Source of the DNA: SZAS-103 sp043747745
Lineage (GTDB): Bacteria; Pseudomonadota; Gammaproteobacteria; Xanthomonadales; Xanthomonadaceae
Direction of reading: 5' to 3'
Length of the DNA: 48,232 bases
Assembly: GCA_043747745.1 (NCBI GenBank)
Contig: JAYTOP010000084.1
Location: 1 to 48,232, forward strand
Below, piece by piece: positions 33,780 to 44,202 of the stretch (position 1 is the first letter of the stretch; every line of letters starts with the position of its first letter). Under the pieces are notes generated by a model that was given only the letters and a program-made list of their open reading frames with translations, ran no database searches and was not told where the DNA came from. Made by a program: the position numbers and the translations under genes.

Positions 33780-35072
33780 ATGCATTGTCTGCGTGTTCCG
33801 GATGCAGCGCGGCCCGGCCCGCAGTTCGATGCGGACAAGGCGACCGAAGCGTATCTCGCGTTGCTTACGCCCGCGCAACGCAAATTATCCGATGCGTATT
33901 TCGAAGGCGGGTGCTGGTTGCAGTTGTGGGACTTCCTGTACGGCATCGCGACTGGCGTGTTCCTGCTGGTGAGCTGGGTCTCGGTGCGAATGCGCGATGC
34001 GACGCAACGCATCGTGAAGTGGCGCTGGCTGTCCACTGCGCTGTATGCGGCCTTGTGGCTGGTGGTCGGCTTCGCGCTCGGGTTGCCGTTGAGCTACTAC
34101 ACCGACTTCGTGCGCGAACACCAGTACGGATTGTCCACACAGGGCGTCGGCGAATGGTTGTGGGAATCGGTCGAGAGCCTGTTGATCGGACTCGTCATCG
34201 CGCCGCTGCTGATCAGTGCCTTGTACGCGATGGTGCGGCGGATGGGCGCGCGTTGGTGGATCTGGGCGACGGCCGGCAGCTTCGTGCTGATCCTGCTGCT
34301 CTCGATGGTCGCGCCGGTGTTCATCGCGCCGATCTTCAACAACTACATCCCGTTGCCCGACGGCCAGGTGCGCTCGACGGTACTGTCGCTCGCGCACGCG
34401 AACCGAATCCCGACCGAGCACGTCGACTGGTTCGATGCATCCCGGCAGACCACGCGGGTCAGCGCGAATGTGTCGGGGTTCCTCGGCACCACGCGGGTGA
34501 ACCTCAACGACAACCTGGTCAACAAGACCTCGTTGCCCGAGATCAAGGCGGTGATGGGGCACGAGATGGGCCATTACGTGCTCAACCACACGATCCGGTT
34601 GCCGATCTATTTCATCCTGGTGATCGCGCTGGGCCTGTTCTGCGTGCATCGCGTGCTGGACTGGTCGCTCGCGCGCTGGGGCGAACGGCTGAAACTGGAA
34701 GGGCGCGACGATCCGGCCGCACTGCCGCTGGCGATCGTCGTGCTGTCGACGTTCATGTTCCTGATGACGCCCGTGCTCAATTCGATCGTGCGCCAGGCCG
34801 AAGCCGAGGCCGACGCGTTCGGCCTGAACGCGGCGCGCGAGCCGAACGGCTTCGCGATGTCTGCGATGCGGCTATCCACCTACCGCAAGCTGCGCCCGGG
34901 CCCTCTGGAGGAAATCGTGTTCTACGACCATCCCAGCCGCTACACCCGCGTCCACAACTCCATGCTGTGGCTGGCCGAGAATCAGGATAATTCGACTGCT
35001 AACGCCCCGATCGAGCCGCCGCTGACGCCGTTGACCTTCCCGCCAACCCCAAAGGCTACGCCACGACACTGA
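33780..35072 (+). CDS. M48 family metallopeptidase (Ste24/CAAX protease type)
   Basis: Integral-membrane zinc peptidase of 430 residues. The N-terminal Peptidase_M48_N domain (YFEGGCWLQLWDFLYGIATG onward) contains several membrane helices. The catalytic site is HEMGHYVLNH, with zinc ligands His261 and His265 and catalytic Glu262, plus the downstream EAEADAFGL with the third ligand Glu341. The PTEHVDWFDASRQTTRVSAN and FLGTTRVNLNDNLV blocks are typical of Ste24/HtpX relatives. The tail after residue 400 is a Pro/Thr-rich extension. It is probably an inner-membrane quality-control protease; bacterial substrates are unknown. The start at ATG 33780 has no strong ribosome site. Confidence 0.93.
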   Translation: MHCLRVPDAARPGPQFDADKATEAYLALLTPAQRKLSDAYFEGGCWLQLWDFLYGIATGVFLLVSWVSVRMRDATQRIVKWRWLSTALYAALWLVVGFALGLPLSYYTDFVREHQYGLSTQGVGEWLWESVESLLIGLVIAPLLISALYAMVRRMGARWWIWATAGSFVLILLLSMVAPVFIAPIFNNYIPLPDGQVRSTVLSLAHANRIPTEHVDWFDASRQTTRVSANVSGFLGTTRVNLNDNLVNKTSLPEIKAVMGHEMGHYVLNHTIRLPIYFILVIALGLFCVHRVLDWSLARWGERLKLEGRDDPAALPLAIVVLSTFMFLMTPVLNSIVRQAEAEADAFGLNAAREPNGFAMSAMRLSTYRKLRPGPLEEIVFYDHPSRYTRVHNSMLWLAENQDNSTANAPIEPPLTPLTFPPTPKATPRH

Positions 35073-35590
35073 ATGGCTGGACTTTCGCGGCACGAATCGG
35101 TCGCAGACCGCATGAGCTGAACTGGCTGGACCGGATCGCGCCGACGGAAGAAATTTTCGGACGGCTTCAACCTTTCCGCGAACTGGCGCATCTACTCCTA
35201 TGAAGCCCGGCTGCGAGCGCCGGTCTTTGAATGGGCTTATGCGCACGGGCCTTGTGCCCTCCCGTTGGATCGCACGTCTGACGGTGATTCGCTACCCTCG
35301 ACCCTTCCCCAACCCGGAAGGGTTTTTTTTGACGTTCATTCATGCACGTCGGATGCTCAGGAGCGACTGCCGCACATGTTCCCGCATTACTACAGGCGTA
35401 TGCGCTGACCTGCCGCGCCTGTTACCCGAATACTACCGGTGAATTGCTGGCGTCAGTGCGTCGCGCCCAGCGTGTGCTTCGCCACCACGCTGCCGTTCAA
35501 TGATGCAGTCCACGCTGCAACGCCATCCATGGTCATCGGAGCCCGGGCCAGCCACAATAGGCGCAGACGCATGGGCGGACGAGGTGGGCG
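35073..35590. other. 518-bp noncoding gap between the M48 gene and aceF, possibly with a small RNA
   Basis: No protein gene is supported. The first part ends in a strong intrinsic terminator (35301-35330) that is 229 bp after the M48 stop, too far to be the simple end of that gene. The sequence before it (about 35190-35300) includes GC-rich potential stems (GCGCACGGGCCTTGTGCCC). An untranslated small RNA or a long 3' UTR is possible. The remainder (35331-35590) should carry the aceF promoter. Confidence 0.5.
35301..35330 (+). terminator. strong intrinsic terminator
   Basis: Stem ACCCTTCC (35301-35308), loop CCAACCC, GGAAGGGT (35316-35323), then a run of seven or more T. It ends whatever transcript crosses 35073-35300. 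Confidence 0.9.
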
Positions 35591-36973
35591 ATGGGTCAGG
35601 TCAATGAAGCGCGCGTTCCCGATATCGGCGGCTACAGCGATGTGCCGGTGATCGAAGTGTTGGTCGCGATCGGCGACACGGTCAGGAAAGACCAGGGCCT
35701 GGTGACGCTGGAGTCCGACAAGGCGACGCTGGAAGTGCCGTCGCCGTTCGCCGGTGTCGTCAGGGAATTGAAGGTCAAGGTCGGCGACACGCTGTCTGAA
35801 GGCGGCGTGGTCGCGTTGATCGAGTCCGTTGAATCGCCCGCCAAGCCGGCACCTGCGCCCGTCGCAGCCGCCAAGACCCTCGTGGCACCGGCTCCTGCAT
35901 CACCCGCAGCCGCAGCCCCCATCGCAGTTCCTGCAGCGCCGACTACAGCGGCGCAGCCAGTCGAATCCATGCACGACGCGACCCTCGATCCCGAAATGGC
36001 CGGCCCGAGCACGCCGCCGGTCGTCGTCGATGCGTCGGCGGTTGCGCCGGCCAAAGTGCCGCATGCCTCGCCGGCCGTGCGCGTGTTCGCGCGCGGACTC
36101 GGCGTGGACCTGTCGAAGGTGAAGGGCAGCGAGCGCGGCGGACGGATTTCCAAGGACGACGTGCAGGCGTTCGTGAAGGCGGCGATGCAGGGCGGTGGCG
36201 GGAGCGCGATTCCGGCGGGCGTCGGGATTGCCGGCAATGGTTCGGGGCTGAGTCTTATTCCCTGGCCGAAGGTCGATTTCGCGAAATTCGGCACGATCGA
36301 AAGCCGGCCGCTGTCGCGCATCCAGAAGCTGTCGGGCGCGAACCTCGCGCGCAACTGGGCGATGATCCCGCACGTCACCCAGTTCGACGACGCCGACATC
36401 ACCGAGATGGAAGTGTTCCGCAAGAAACTCGGCGAGGAACAGAAAGACGTGAAGGTCACGCCGCTGGTGTTCCTGATCAAGGCAGTCGTCGCGGCGCTGA
36501 AGAAATACCCGACGTTCAACGCTTCGCTCGACGGCGACAACCTGGTGCTGAAGCAGTATTTCCACATCGGCATCGCGGTGGACACGCCCGAGGGTCTGGT
36601 GGTGCCGGTGATCCGCGACGCGGATCGAAAGGGCCTGCTTGAGCTGTCGATCGAGCTCGCCGGACTCTCGCAGAAAGCCCGCGATCGCAAGCTCGGCCCG
36701 GCCGAAATGGCGGGCGGTTGTTTCTCGATCTCCTCGCTCGGCGGGATCGGAGGCACCGCGTTCACCCCGATCATCAATGCGCCGGAAGTGGCGATCCTTG
36801 GCGTGTCGCGCAGCGCGATGAAGCCGGTCTGGAACGGCAAGGAGTTCGCCCCGCGCCTGCTGCTGCCGCTGTCGCTGAGCTACGACCACCGGGTCATCGA
36901 CGGCGCCGCCGCTGCGCGTTTCACCGCGTACCTGGCGCAGGTGCTGGGCGATTTGCGACGGTTACTCTTGTGA
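35591..36973 (+). CDS. aceF: pyruvate dehydrogenase E2, dihydrolipoyllysine acetyltransferase
   Basis: E2 core of pyruvate dehydrogenase, 460 residues. It transfers the acetyl group from lipoyl to CoA. There is one lipoyl domain (residues 5-79, lipoylated Lys44 in ESDKAT), an Ala/Pro linker, a peripheral-subunit binding domain (about 158-195: ASPAVRVFARGLGVDLSKVK) and the catalytic domain with DHRVIDGAAAARF (catalytic His433). E. coli AceF has three lipoyl domains, so this is the one-domain form. The start ATG 35591 has GAGG 6 nt upstream. The lipoyl domain is 67 of 76 residues identical to the one fused to lpdA. The E1 gene is not in this window. Confidence 0.97.
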   Translation: MGQVNEARVPDIGGYSDVPVIEVLVAIGDTVRKDQGLVTLESDKATLEVPSPFAGVVRELKVKVGDTLSEGGVVALIESVESPAKPAPAPVAAAKTLVAPAPASPAAAAPIAVPAAPTTAAQPVESMHDATLDPEMAGPSTPPVVVDASAVAPAKVPHASPAVRVFARGLGVDLSKVKGSERGGRISKDDVQAFVKAAMQGGGGSAIPAGVGIAGNGSGLSLIPWPKVDFAKFGTIESRPLSRIQKLSGANLARNWAMIPHVTQFDDADITEMEVFRKKLGEEQKDVKVTPLVFLIKAVVAALKKYPTFNASLDGDNLVLKQYFHIGIAVDTPEGLVVPVIRDADRKGLLELSIELAGLSQKARDRKLGPAEMAGGCFSISSLGGIGGTAFTPIINAPEVAILGVSRSAMKPVWNGKEFAPRLLLPLSLSYDHRVIDGAAAARFTAYLAQVLGDLRRLLL

Positions 36974-37143
36974 CCCCGCGGCCCGCATTGAACCAAGTTC
37001 GTCCAGAGTGGTCAGAGACGATCTGATGCGCGCCTCGGCTGAACTGCGGCAGCCCGAATGACATAAATTTCACGCACGCAGGGCCTTGCGCCCTGTAGCA
37101 TCCGCGCCTTCCTACCGTTCAAACACATCCCCGGAGTCACTGA

Positions 37144-37701
37144 ATGCGTTCTATCCAAGCAATTGCGCTGGCCTGCATGTTCGCCGCCCCGCTGGCATTC
37201 GCCCAAGCCCCGGCGTCCGCCGCAAAGACCCAGCTCGCAACGAAGATGTACGACATCGCCGGTGCCGGTGCGGTATTCCAGGCCATGGAATCCAACGTCA
37301 TCGGCAGGTTCATGGGCGAACTGGGCCAGAGCCTCGGCGACAAGGCGTCGTGCGCAGCGCTGCAGCCCGAAGTGCTTTCCTTCAAGACCAAGATGGACGG
37401 GATGTTCAACACCATGAACGACGCCCAATTCCGTCAGGAGGCCGCCAAGGTCTATGCAGACACGTTCACCGAGGACGAGATGAAGCAGATCATCGCGTTC
37501 ATGCAGTCTCCGGCAGGGGTCAAGATGACGCGCGTCCAGGGCGACCTGGGCCAGCGCATCGGCAAGCTCGCTGCGACCCACGCCCAGCCGCATGAAGCCG
37601 ATATTCGCGCGGCCATGGCGACCTTCGCGGACAAGGTGCAGAACATCGCCAAAACCTGCCCGGCAGCGCCCGCTCCGGCCGCGCAGCCGCCGAGCAAGTA
37701 A
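37144..37701 (+). CDS. DUF2059 family exported protein
   Basis: Exported 185-residue protein between aceF and lpdA. It has a signal peptide (MRSIQAIALACMFAAPLAFA) and a helical DUF2059-type domain: QFRQEAAKVYADTFTEDEMK, then IIAFMQSPAGVKMTRVQGDL. The family is of unknown function. Two Cys (after KASC and near KTCP) could form a disulfide. The C-terminus is Ala/Pro-rich. The GGAG 8 nt before ATG 37144 supports the start. Its presence splits aceF from lpdA by 867 bp and it may be read from its own promoter (a 170-bp gap precedes it). Confidence 0.85.
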   Translation: MRSIQAIALACMFAAPLAFAQAPASAAKTQLATKMYDIAGAGAVFQAMESNVIGRFMGELGQSLGDKASCAALQPEVLSFKTKMDGMFNTMNDAQFRQEAAKVYADTFTEDEMKQIIAFMQSPAGVKMTRVQGDLGQRIGKLAATHAQPHEADIRAAMATFADKVQNIAKTCPAAPAPAAQPPSK

Positions 37702-37840
37702 GTTTCGCGCCATCGCGTCGACGCAATGCCGGGCCAGTCCCGGCATTGTCGTTTCTGCGATCCGGAAAACGGCTGAAGGTTTGGTGTCTGCGCGCGAACG
37801 CGGCGACAATGGCGCAACGACAGGCATGGCGAGGTGGCAG

Positions 37841-39718
37841 ATGGCCGGTACGATCCAGCAGGCGCGCGTCCCCGATATCGGCGGCTACAACGATGTGCCG
37901 GTGATTGAGGTGTTGGTCGCGGTCGGGGACACGGTGAAAAAGGACCAGGGCCTGGTCACGCTGGAGTCCGACAAGGCCACGATGGAGGTGCCGTCGCCGT
38001 TCGCGGGCGTCGTCAAGGAATTGAAGGTGAAAGTCGGCGATGCGCTGTCGGAAGGCGCGGTGGTCGCGCTGATCGAGGGTGAGGAATCGCGCCTTGGCAG
38101 CACTGCTGCCAGCGGCTCCGAACGCCCGACGGCTATGCCGGTGGGCCGGGACAAAGTTGCCGATCGCTTGCACGAATCTGTGCCTTCCATCGCATCGCCC
38201 GCAACCCCTCCTCCCGCTAAGGCTGATGAACGTCAGGCGTCGTCACTGCAAGCGGCTGCGTCGTCAGGACGCAAGGCTGACATCGAATGCCGCATCGTGG
38301 TGCTTGGCGCTGGCCCTGGCGGCTATACAGCAGCATTCCGCGCTGCCGATCTCGGCCTCGATACGGTGCTGGTCGAACGCTATCCGCAGTTGGGCGGCGT
38401 CTGTCTCAATGTCGGCTGCATCCCGTCGAAGGCGCTGCTGCATGCCGCTGCGGTGATCGACGAGGCCGCGCACGCGAGCGACTACGGGGTGACGTTCGGC
38501 AAGCCGACCATTGCGCTCGACACATTGCGCGGATTCAAGAACACCGTCGTCGGCAAACTCACCGGCGGCCTGGCGGGGATGTGCAAACAGCGCAAGGTGC
38601 GCGTCGTGACCGGGGTCGGCAAATTCGTATCGCCGAACGAGATCGAAGTCGCTGGCAGCGACGGCGTCAAGCTCGTGCGCTTCGAGCAATGCGTCATCGC
38701 GGTGGGTTCGCAGGCGTTGAAGCTGCCGGGCTTTCCGTGGGACGACCCGCGCATGATGGATTCCACCGACGCGCTGGATCTGGTCGACATCCCGAAACAA
38801 TTGCTGGTCGTCGGCGGCGGCATCATCGGGCTGGAAATGGCGACGGTGTATCGCGCTCTCGGCAGCGAAGTGACCGTCGTCGAGCTGATGGAACAGCTGA
38901 TGCCCGGCACCGATACCGACCTGGTGAAGCCGCTTGCCGACCGCATGAAGAAGCAGGGCGTAGCGATCCATCTGAAGACGAAAGTCGCGAAGGTCGAGGC
39001 ATCGAAGAAAGGACTGGCGGCGACGTTCGAAGGAATCGATGGCCAGGAAAGCAAAGCCGTTGCGACGACCGTGTTCGACCGCGTGCTGGTCGCAGTAGGC
39101 CGCGCGCCGAACGGCGGCAAGCTCGACGCGGCAAAGGCTGGCGTCAACGTCAGCGAGCGCGGTTTCATCGCGGTGGACCGGCAGATGCGCACGAACGTGT
39201 CGCACATCTTCGCGATCGGCGACCTGGTCGGCAATCCGATGCTCGCCCACAAGGCCACCCATGAAGGCAAGCTCGCGGCGGAAGTCGCGGCGTTCGAAGG
39301 ATCGCCCGACAAGAGCCCCGAATGGACCGCGCGGGTGATTCCGTCGGTCGCGTACACCGATCCGGAAATCGCATGGGTCGGCGTCACCGAAACCGAAGCG
39401 AAGGCGAAGGGCCTGAAAGTCGGCCTCGGCAAGTTCCCATGGGCCGCGTCGGGCCGGGCGATCGGCATTGGCCGCACCGAAGGCTTCACCAAGCTGATCT
39501 TCGACGAGGCCACCGATCGCATCGTCGGCGCGGGCATCGTCGGCGTGCACGCGGGCGACCTGATCGCTGAACTCGCTCTTGCGATCGAAATGGGCTGCGA
39601 GGCCGCCGACATCGGCCACACCATCCACCCGCATCCGACCCTGAGCGAATCGGTCGGCATGGCGGCAGAGGTTTTCGAGGGCACGATCACGGATTTGTAC
39701 TTACCGAAGAAGAACTAG
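37841..39718 (+). CDS. lpdA: dihydrolipoamide dehydrogenase (E3) with N-terminal lipoyl domain
   Basis: E3 component of pyruvate dehydrogenase, 625 residues. It re-oxidises dihydrolipoyl groups with FAD and NAD+. The N-terminal lipoyl domain (residues 8-83, Lys45 in ESDKAT) is joined by an Ala/Pro linker to the flavoenzyme. The FAD site is VVLGAGPGGYTAAFRAADLG, the redox disulfide is GGVCLNVGCIPSK (Cys188, Cys193), the NAD site is LLVVGGGIIGLEMATVYRAL, and the C-terminal interface has HPHPTLSE with catalytic His598 and Glu603. ATG 37841 is chosen because GAGG lies 6 nt upstream, in the same arrangement as at aceF; an in-frame ATG at 37826 and a frame to 37592 are rejected. Fusion of E3 to a lipoyl domain is known in Xanthomonas and Neisseria. 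Confidence 0.96.
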   Translation: MAGTIQQARVPDIGGYNDVPVIEVLVAVGDTVKKDQGLVTLESDKATMEVPSPFAGVVKELKVKVGDALSEGAVVALIEGEESRLGSTAASGSERPTAMPVGRDKVADRLHESVPSIASPATPPPAKADERQASSLQAAASSGRKADIECRIVVLGAGPGGYTAAFRAADLGLDTVLVERYPQLGGVCLNVGCIPSKALLHAAAVIDEAAHASDYGVTFGKPTIALDTLRGFKNTVVGKLTGGLAGMCKQRKVRVVTGVGKFVSPNEIEVAGSDGVKLVRFEQCVIAVGSQALKLPGFPWDDPRMMDSTDALDLVDIPKQLLVVGGGIIGLEMATVYRALGSEVTVVELMEQLMPGTDTDLVKPLADRMKKQGVAIHLKTKVAKVEASKKGLAATFEGIDGQESKAVATTVFDRVLVAVGRAPNGGKLDAAKAGVNVSERGFIAVDRQMRTNVSHIFAIGDLVGNPMLAHKATHEGKLAAEVAAFEGSPDKSPEWTARVIPSVAYTDPEIAWVGVTETEAKAKGLKVGLGKFPWAASGRAIGIGRTEGFTKLIFDEATDRIVGAGIVGVHAGDLIAELALAIEMGCEAADIGHTIHPHPTLSESVGMAAEVFEGTITDLYLPKKN

Positions 39719-39756
39719 CGCGTTGGCGGGCCCTTAGATGGTTGTGGCGTACGGGG

Positions 39757-39786
39757 TTGCCGCCCAATTTGACCGCCTGCTATACT
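39757..39786 (+). promoter_or_regulatory. sigma70-type promoter of the atp operon
   Basis: TTGCCG (39757-39762), 18-bp spacer, TATACT (39781-39786), 25 bp before the atpI start. The -10 is a near-consensus hexamer. A TTGACC lies only 6 bp from TATACT and cannot be the partner -35. Confidence 0.6.
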
Positions 39787-39811
39787 TCTGCGGCTAGGCG
39801 GAGTCGATTTC

Positions 39812-40210
39812 GTGCGCCGCATCCATTCGACGGGCGCTGGCGTGCTCAATTCCGTGGCATCGGGGCGGCGTCTTGCGTTCCACATTGTGTTGATCCAGAT
39901 GCTGGTGGCGGTGTTGATCGCGCTGGTGTTCCTGCCGCAGGGCGCTCGTTCGGCGCTGGCAGCGGGCATGGGTGGTGTCGCCGTGGTGTTGGGGAGTCTG
40001 GTGCTGGCCTTGCGTTCGTTCGGGCGCATGCCGATGTTGGCGAACGCAGCGCTGCTGCGGATGCTGGTCGGCATGGCGCTGAAGTGGGTCGTGTTCCTGG
40101 CGGTGCTGTATCTGGCGCTGGTTCGATTCGCGTTGCCGCCGCTGCCGCTGCTGGTGGGTGCGGTCGTCACAACCTTGTCGTTCCTGTTCGCTGCAAAACT
40201 GAAAGCATAG
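39812..40210 (+). CDS. atpI: ATP synthase subunit I
   Basis: Small membrane protein (132 residues) that leads the atp operon and assists c-ring assembly. It has four hydrophobic segments (HIVLIQMLVAVLIALVFL, AGMGGVAVVLGSLVLAL, MLVGMALKWVVFLAVLYLA, PPLPLLVGAVVTTLSFLFAA). GTG 39812 has GGCGGAG about 8 nt upstream. It lies 13 bp before atpB. Confidence 0.88.
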   Translation: MRRIHSTGAGVLNSVASGRRLAFHIVLIQMLVAVLIALVFLPQGARSALAAGMGGVAVVLGSLVLALRSFGRMPMLANAALLRMLVGMALKWVVFLAVLYLALVRFALPPLPLLVGAVVTTLSFLFAAKLKA

Positions 40211-40223
40211 AAAAGGTGCATTC

Positions 40224-41054
40224 GTGAGTACGGAATCCGGCGCATCCGGCGGCTTGTCCGAATACATTGCCCACCACCTGACCCACAACTCGGGCATGGT
40301 GCTGGGTGGCAATTTCCATTGGGATTCGTGGCTGGTATCGCTCGGCTTGGGCGCATTGTTCTGCCTTTGGTTCGGTCTGAATGCGCGCCGCGCGACCTCG
40401 GGTGTGCCGGGCAAGGGACAGGCGTTCGTCGAGATCGTGATCGAATTCGTCGACGGCCAGGTCAAGGACGTCTTCCACGGCGACCGCCGTTTCATCGCGC
40501 CGCTCGCACTCACGATTTTCACGTGGGTGCTCTTCATGAACGCGATGGATCTGCTGCCGCTGGATATCGGCAACGCACTGGTTACATGGTTCGGCGGCCA
40601 CGAGGTCGCGGAACACACCTACTTCCGCATGGTGCCGACCGCCGACCTGAATACTACGGTCGCGATGTCCATGAGCATCTTCATCCTGACGATTTTCTAC
40701 TCGTTCAAGGCCAAGGGCGCGATGGGATTCGGCAAGGAATTGCTGACCTCGCCGTTCCATGTCGAGGGTACGTTCGGAAAGGTCGTGATGGTGCTGCCGA
40801 ACGTGATCCTCAATTGCGTCGAGTACTTGTCCAAGCCGGTTTCGCTGTCGATGCGACTGTTCGGCAACATGTATGCCGGCGAGCTCGTCTTCATGCTGAT
40901 CGCCGGCCTGTTGACCTCGTGGGTCGCCTTCCCGTTTGGCGTCGCGTTCGGTCTGGCGTGGGGCATCTTCCACATCCTGATCATCCTGCTGCAGGCCTTC
41001 ATCTTCATGGTGCTGTCTGTCGTCTACATCTCGATGGCGCACGAGCACCACTGA
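40224..41054 (+). CDS. atpB: ATP synthase Fo subunit a
   Basis: Proton-channel subunit of Fo, 276 residues with five to six membrane helices. The essential Arg is Arg211 in LSKPVSLSMRLFGNMYAGE. The N-terminal Fo motif HWDSWLVSLGLGALFCLWFG and the C-terminal SVVYISMAHEHH are typical of gammaproteobacteria. It starts at GTG 40224 with AAAAGG upstream. Confidence 0.97.
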   Translation: MSTESGASGGLSEYIAHHLTHNSGMVLGGNFHWDSWLVSLGLGALFCLWFGLNARRATSGVPGKGQAFVEIVIEFVDGQVKDVFHGDRRFIAPLALTIFTWVLFMNAMDLLPLDIGNALVTWFGGHEVAEHTYFRMVPTADLNTTVAMSMSIFILTIFYSFKAKGAMGFGKELLTSPFHVEGTFGKVVMVLPNVILNCVEYLSKPVSLSMRLFGNMYAGELVFMLIAGLLTSWVAFPFGVAFGLAWGIFHILIILLQAFIFMVLSVVYISMAHEHH

Positions 41055-41142
41055 TTCATCCCGTTTCAACTTTGTCGCACCGCTTCAATCTCGCCCGCTG
41101 CAATCACAAACGTCTCCACTACCGATCGAAGAAGGAAAATTC

Positions 41143-41418
41143 ATGGACATGCATCAGTTCATCGCCCTCATCCAGGCCAACACCGCCATCGGCATCGGCC
41201 TGATGATCGGCCTCGGCGCACTCGGCGCCTGTATCGGCATCGGCATCATGGGTTCGAAGTTCCTCGAAGCCGCCGCACGCCAGCCGGAACTCGTTCCGAT
41301 GCTGCAGGGCCGCATGTTCCTGCTGGTCGGCCTGATCGATGCATCGTTCATCATCGGTCTGGCGATGGCGCTGTTCTTCGCGTTCTCGAACCCGTTGCTG
41401 AATAAGCTCGCGGGTTGA
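41143..41418 (+). CDS. atpE: ATP synthase Fo subunit c
   Basis: Hairpin proteolipid of the c-ring, 91 residues. Helix 1 is GLMIGLGALGACIGIGIMGS, the polar loop has ARQPEL, and helix 2 carries the ion-binding acid Asp66 (LVGLIDASFIIGLAMALFF). An Asp there, without the Na+ signature Glu-Ser, suggests H+ coupling. AAGAAGGA precedes ATG 41143. A hairpin (41435-41450) follows. Confidence 0.96.
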   Translation: MDMHQFIALIQANTAIGIGLMIGLGALGACIGIGIMGSKFLEAAARQPELVPMLQGRMFLLVGLIDASFIIGLAMALFFAFSNPLLNKLAG

Positions 41419-41434
41419 TCCAAGAATGGAAGGG

Positions 41435-41455
41435 GCCCGCTCGCGCGGGCTTCTT
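41435..41455 (+). terminator. hairpin between atpE and atpF, probable attenuator or mRNA stabiliser
   Basis: Stem GCCCGC (41435-41440), TCGC loop, GCGGGC (41445-41450), followed by TTCTT. It is inside the operon, after the gene for the most abundant subunit, so partial termination or 3' protection would favour extra c subunit. Confidence 0.6.
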
Positions 41456-41500
41456 CGTGACGGCGCGCACCTGCGCGCCTTGCAGACATAGGAAGGTGTC

Positions 41501-41974
41501 ATGGAAATTGGCATGACGTTGCTGGGTCAGGCGCTGTCGTTCGTGCTCCTGATCCTGTTCTCGGCCAAGTTCATCTGGCCGCCGCTGATGGCGGCGATCG
41601 AGGATCGTCAGAAGAAGATCGCCGATGGTCTCGCTGCTGCCGACCGCAGCCAGCGCGATCTTGCGCAGGCCGAGGAACAGGTCAACGCCGTAGTGCGCGA
41701 AGCGCGGACCAAGGCCAACGAGATCATCGAGCAGGCCCATGCCCGCGCGAACCAGATCATCGATGCGGCCAAGACCGAAGCGATCGCCGAAGGCGGTCGC
41801 CAGAAGGCATTGGCCGTGGCCGAGATCGACGTCGAAGCCAACCGCGCCCGCGAAGACCTGCGCAAGCAGGTGTCCGCGCTCGCAGTGGCAGGCGCATCGC
41901 GGTTGATCAAGCGCGAAATCGACGCGAACGCCCACAAGGCCTTGCTCGACGAGCTGGCGGCTGAGATCGGATGA
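41501..41974 (+). CDS. atpF: ATP synthase Fo subunit b
   Basis: Peripheral stalk subunit, 157 residues: N-terminal membrane helix (LLGQALSFVLLILFSAKFIW) followed by a long charged helix (QAEEQVNAVVREARTKANEI and so on). AGGAAGG lies upstream of ATG 41501, and it overlaps atpH by 4 bp (ATGA). Confidence 0.96.
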   Translation: MEIGMTLLGQALSFVLLILFSAKFIWPPLMAAIEDRQKKIADGLAAADRSQRDLAQAEEQVNAVVREARTKANEIIEQAHARANQIIDAAKTEAIAEGGRQKALAVAEIDVEANRAREDLRKQVSALAVAGASRLIKREIDANAHKALLDELAAEIG

Positions 41975-42501
41975 GCAGCGCGCTGACACTCGCCCGTCCG
42001 TATGCGCGCGCGGCGTTCGCGTTGGCGCGCGAGCACGATCAGTTGTCGCAGTGGTCGATGCGGCTCGGGTTTTCCGCGCAGATCGCGATGGACCCGCGTG
42101 TGCAGTCACTGCTGAGCCATCCCAAGCTGGAAGCCGATGAAGCGGTGGCGCTGCTGATGCCGCCCGGCGCACCCGATCCGTTGTTTACCCAGTTCCTTGC
42201 TGTCCTCACCGACAACGGTCGCTTGGCGCTGCTACCGGAAATCGCTGCGTTGTACGCACAGCAGCGCGCCGAGGCCGAATATGTCGTCAAGGCGACGATT
42301 ACCTCGGCGACGGTGCTCGATGCGGTCGAACTCGGCAAGCTGCACGACGCGCTCAAGCGGCGTTTCGGCCAGGAAGTCGAGATCACTACCGCAGTGAATC
42401 CGGAACTGATCGGCGGCGCGGTGATCGATGCCGGCGACGTCGTCATCGACGGTTCGCTGCGCAACAAGCTCGCACGGCTGGAATTGGCGTTGGTAAATTA
42501 A
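41971..42501 (+). CDS. atpH: ATP synthase F1 subunit delta
   Basis: Connects F1 to the b stalk; 176 residues with typical TLARPYARAAFALAREHDQL at the start and the C-terminal conserved INPELIGGxxIxxGDxxIDGSLRxKL pattern, here VNPELIGGAVIDAGDVVIDG. The start overlaps the atpF stop. A long inverted repeat follows. Confidence 0.95.
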   Translation: MSSALTLARPYARAAFALAREHDQLSQWSMRLGFSAQIAMDPRVQSLLSHPKLEADEAVALLMPPGAPDPLFTQFLAVLTDNGRLALLPEIAALYAQQRAEAEYVVKATITSATVLDAVELGKLHDALKRRFGQEVEITTAVNPELIGGAVIDAGDVVIDGSLRNKLARLELALVN

Positions 42502-42503
42502 GC

Positions 42504-42590
42504 GGGGAACAGGGAACGGGGAACAGGGAACGGAAAGTCAGAGCGCAACGATTCTGCTTCAACCGTTCCCTGTTCCCTGTTCCCCGGTCC
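42504..42590. repeat. GGGAACAGG-type palindrome between atpH and atpA
   Basis: The left half (42504-42533) is a tandem of GGGAACAGG/GGGAACGGG units; the right half (42564-42590) is its reverse complement (CCGTTCCCTGTTCCCTGTTC), with about 30 nt between. At least 15 bp pair perfectly next to the loop, and most of the arms can pair. It would fold strongly in the atp mRNA. It looks like an inserted dispersed palindrome. Confidence 0.85.
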
Positions 42591-42646
42591 CAACGAACAA
42601 AGACACCGTACCCCGCAAGTCGCGGGGAGCGCTCAAGGAAAACGAA

Positions 42647-44197
<1,551 letters not shown>

Positions 44198-44202
44198 AGC
44201 GA

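Noticed and set aside
37592..37840. In-frame upstream extension of lpdA into the DUF2059 gene
   Set aside because: The extension overlaps a gene with a clear signal peptide in another frame, and a GAGG ribosome site and lipoyl-domain homology start at 37841.
39775..39786. TTGACC followed by TATACT read as a -35/-10 pair
   Set aside because: The two hexamers are only 6 bp apart; TTGCCG at 39757 gives the proper 18-bp spacing.
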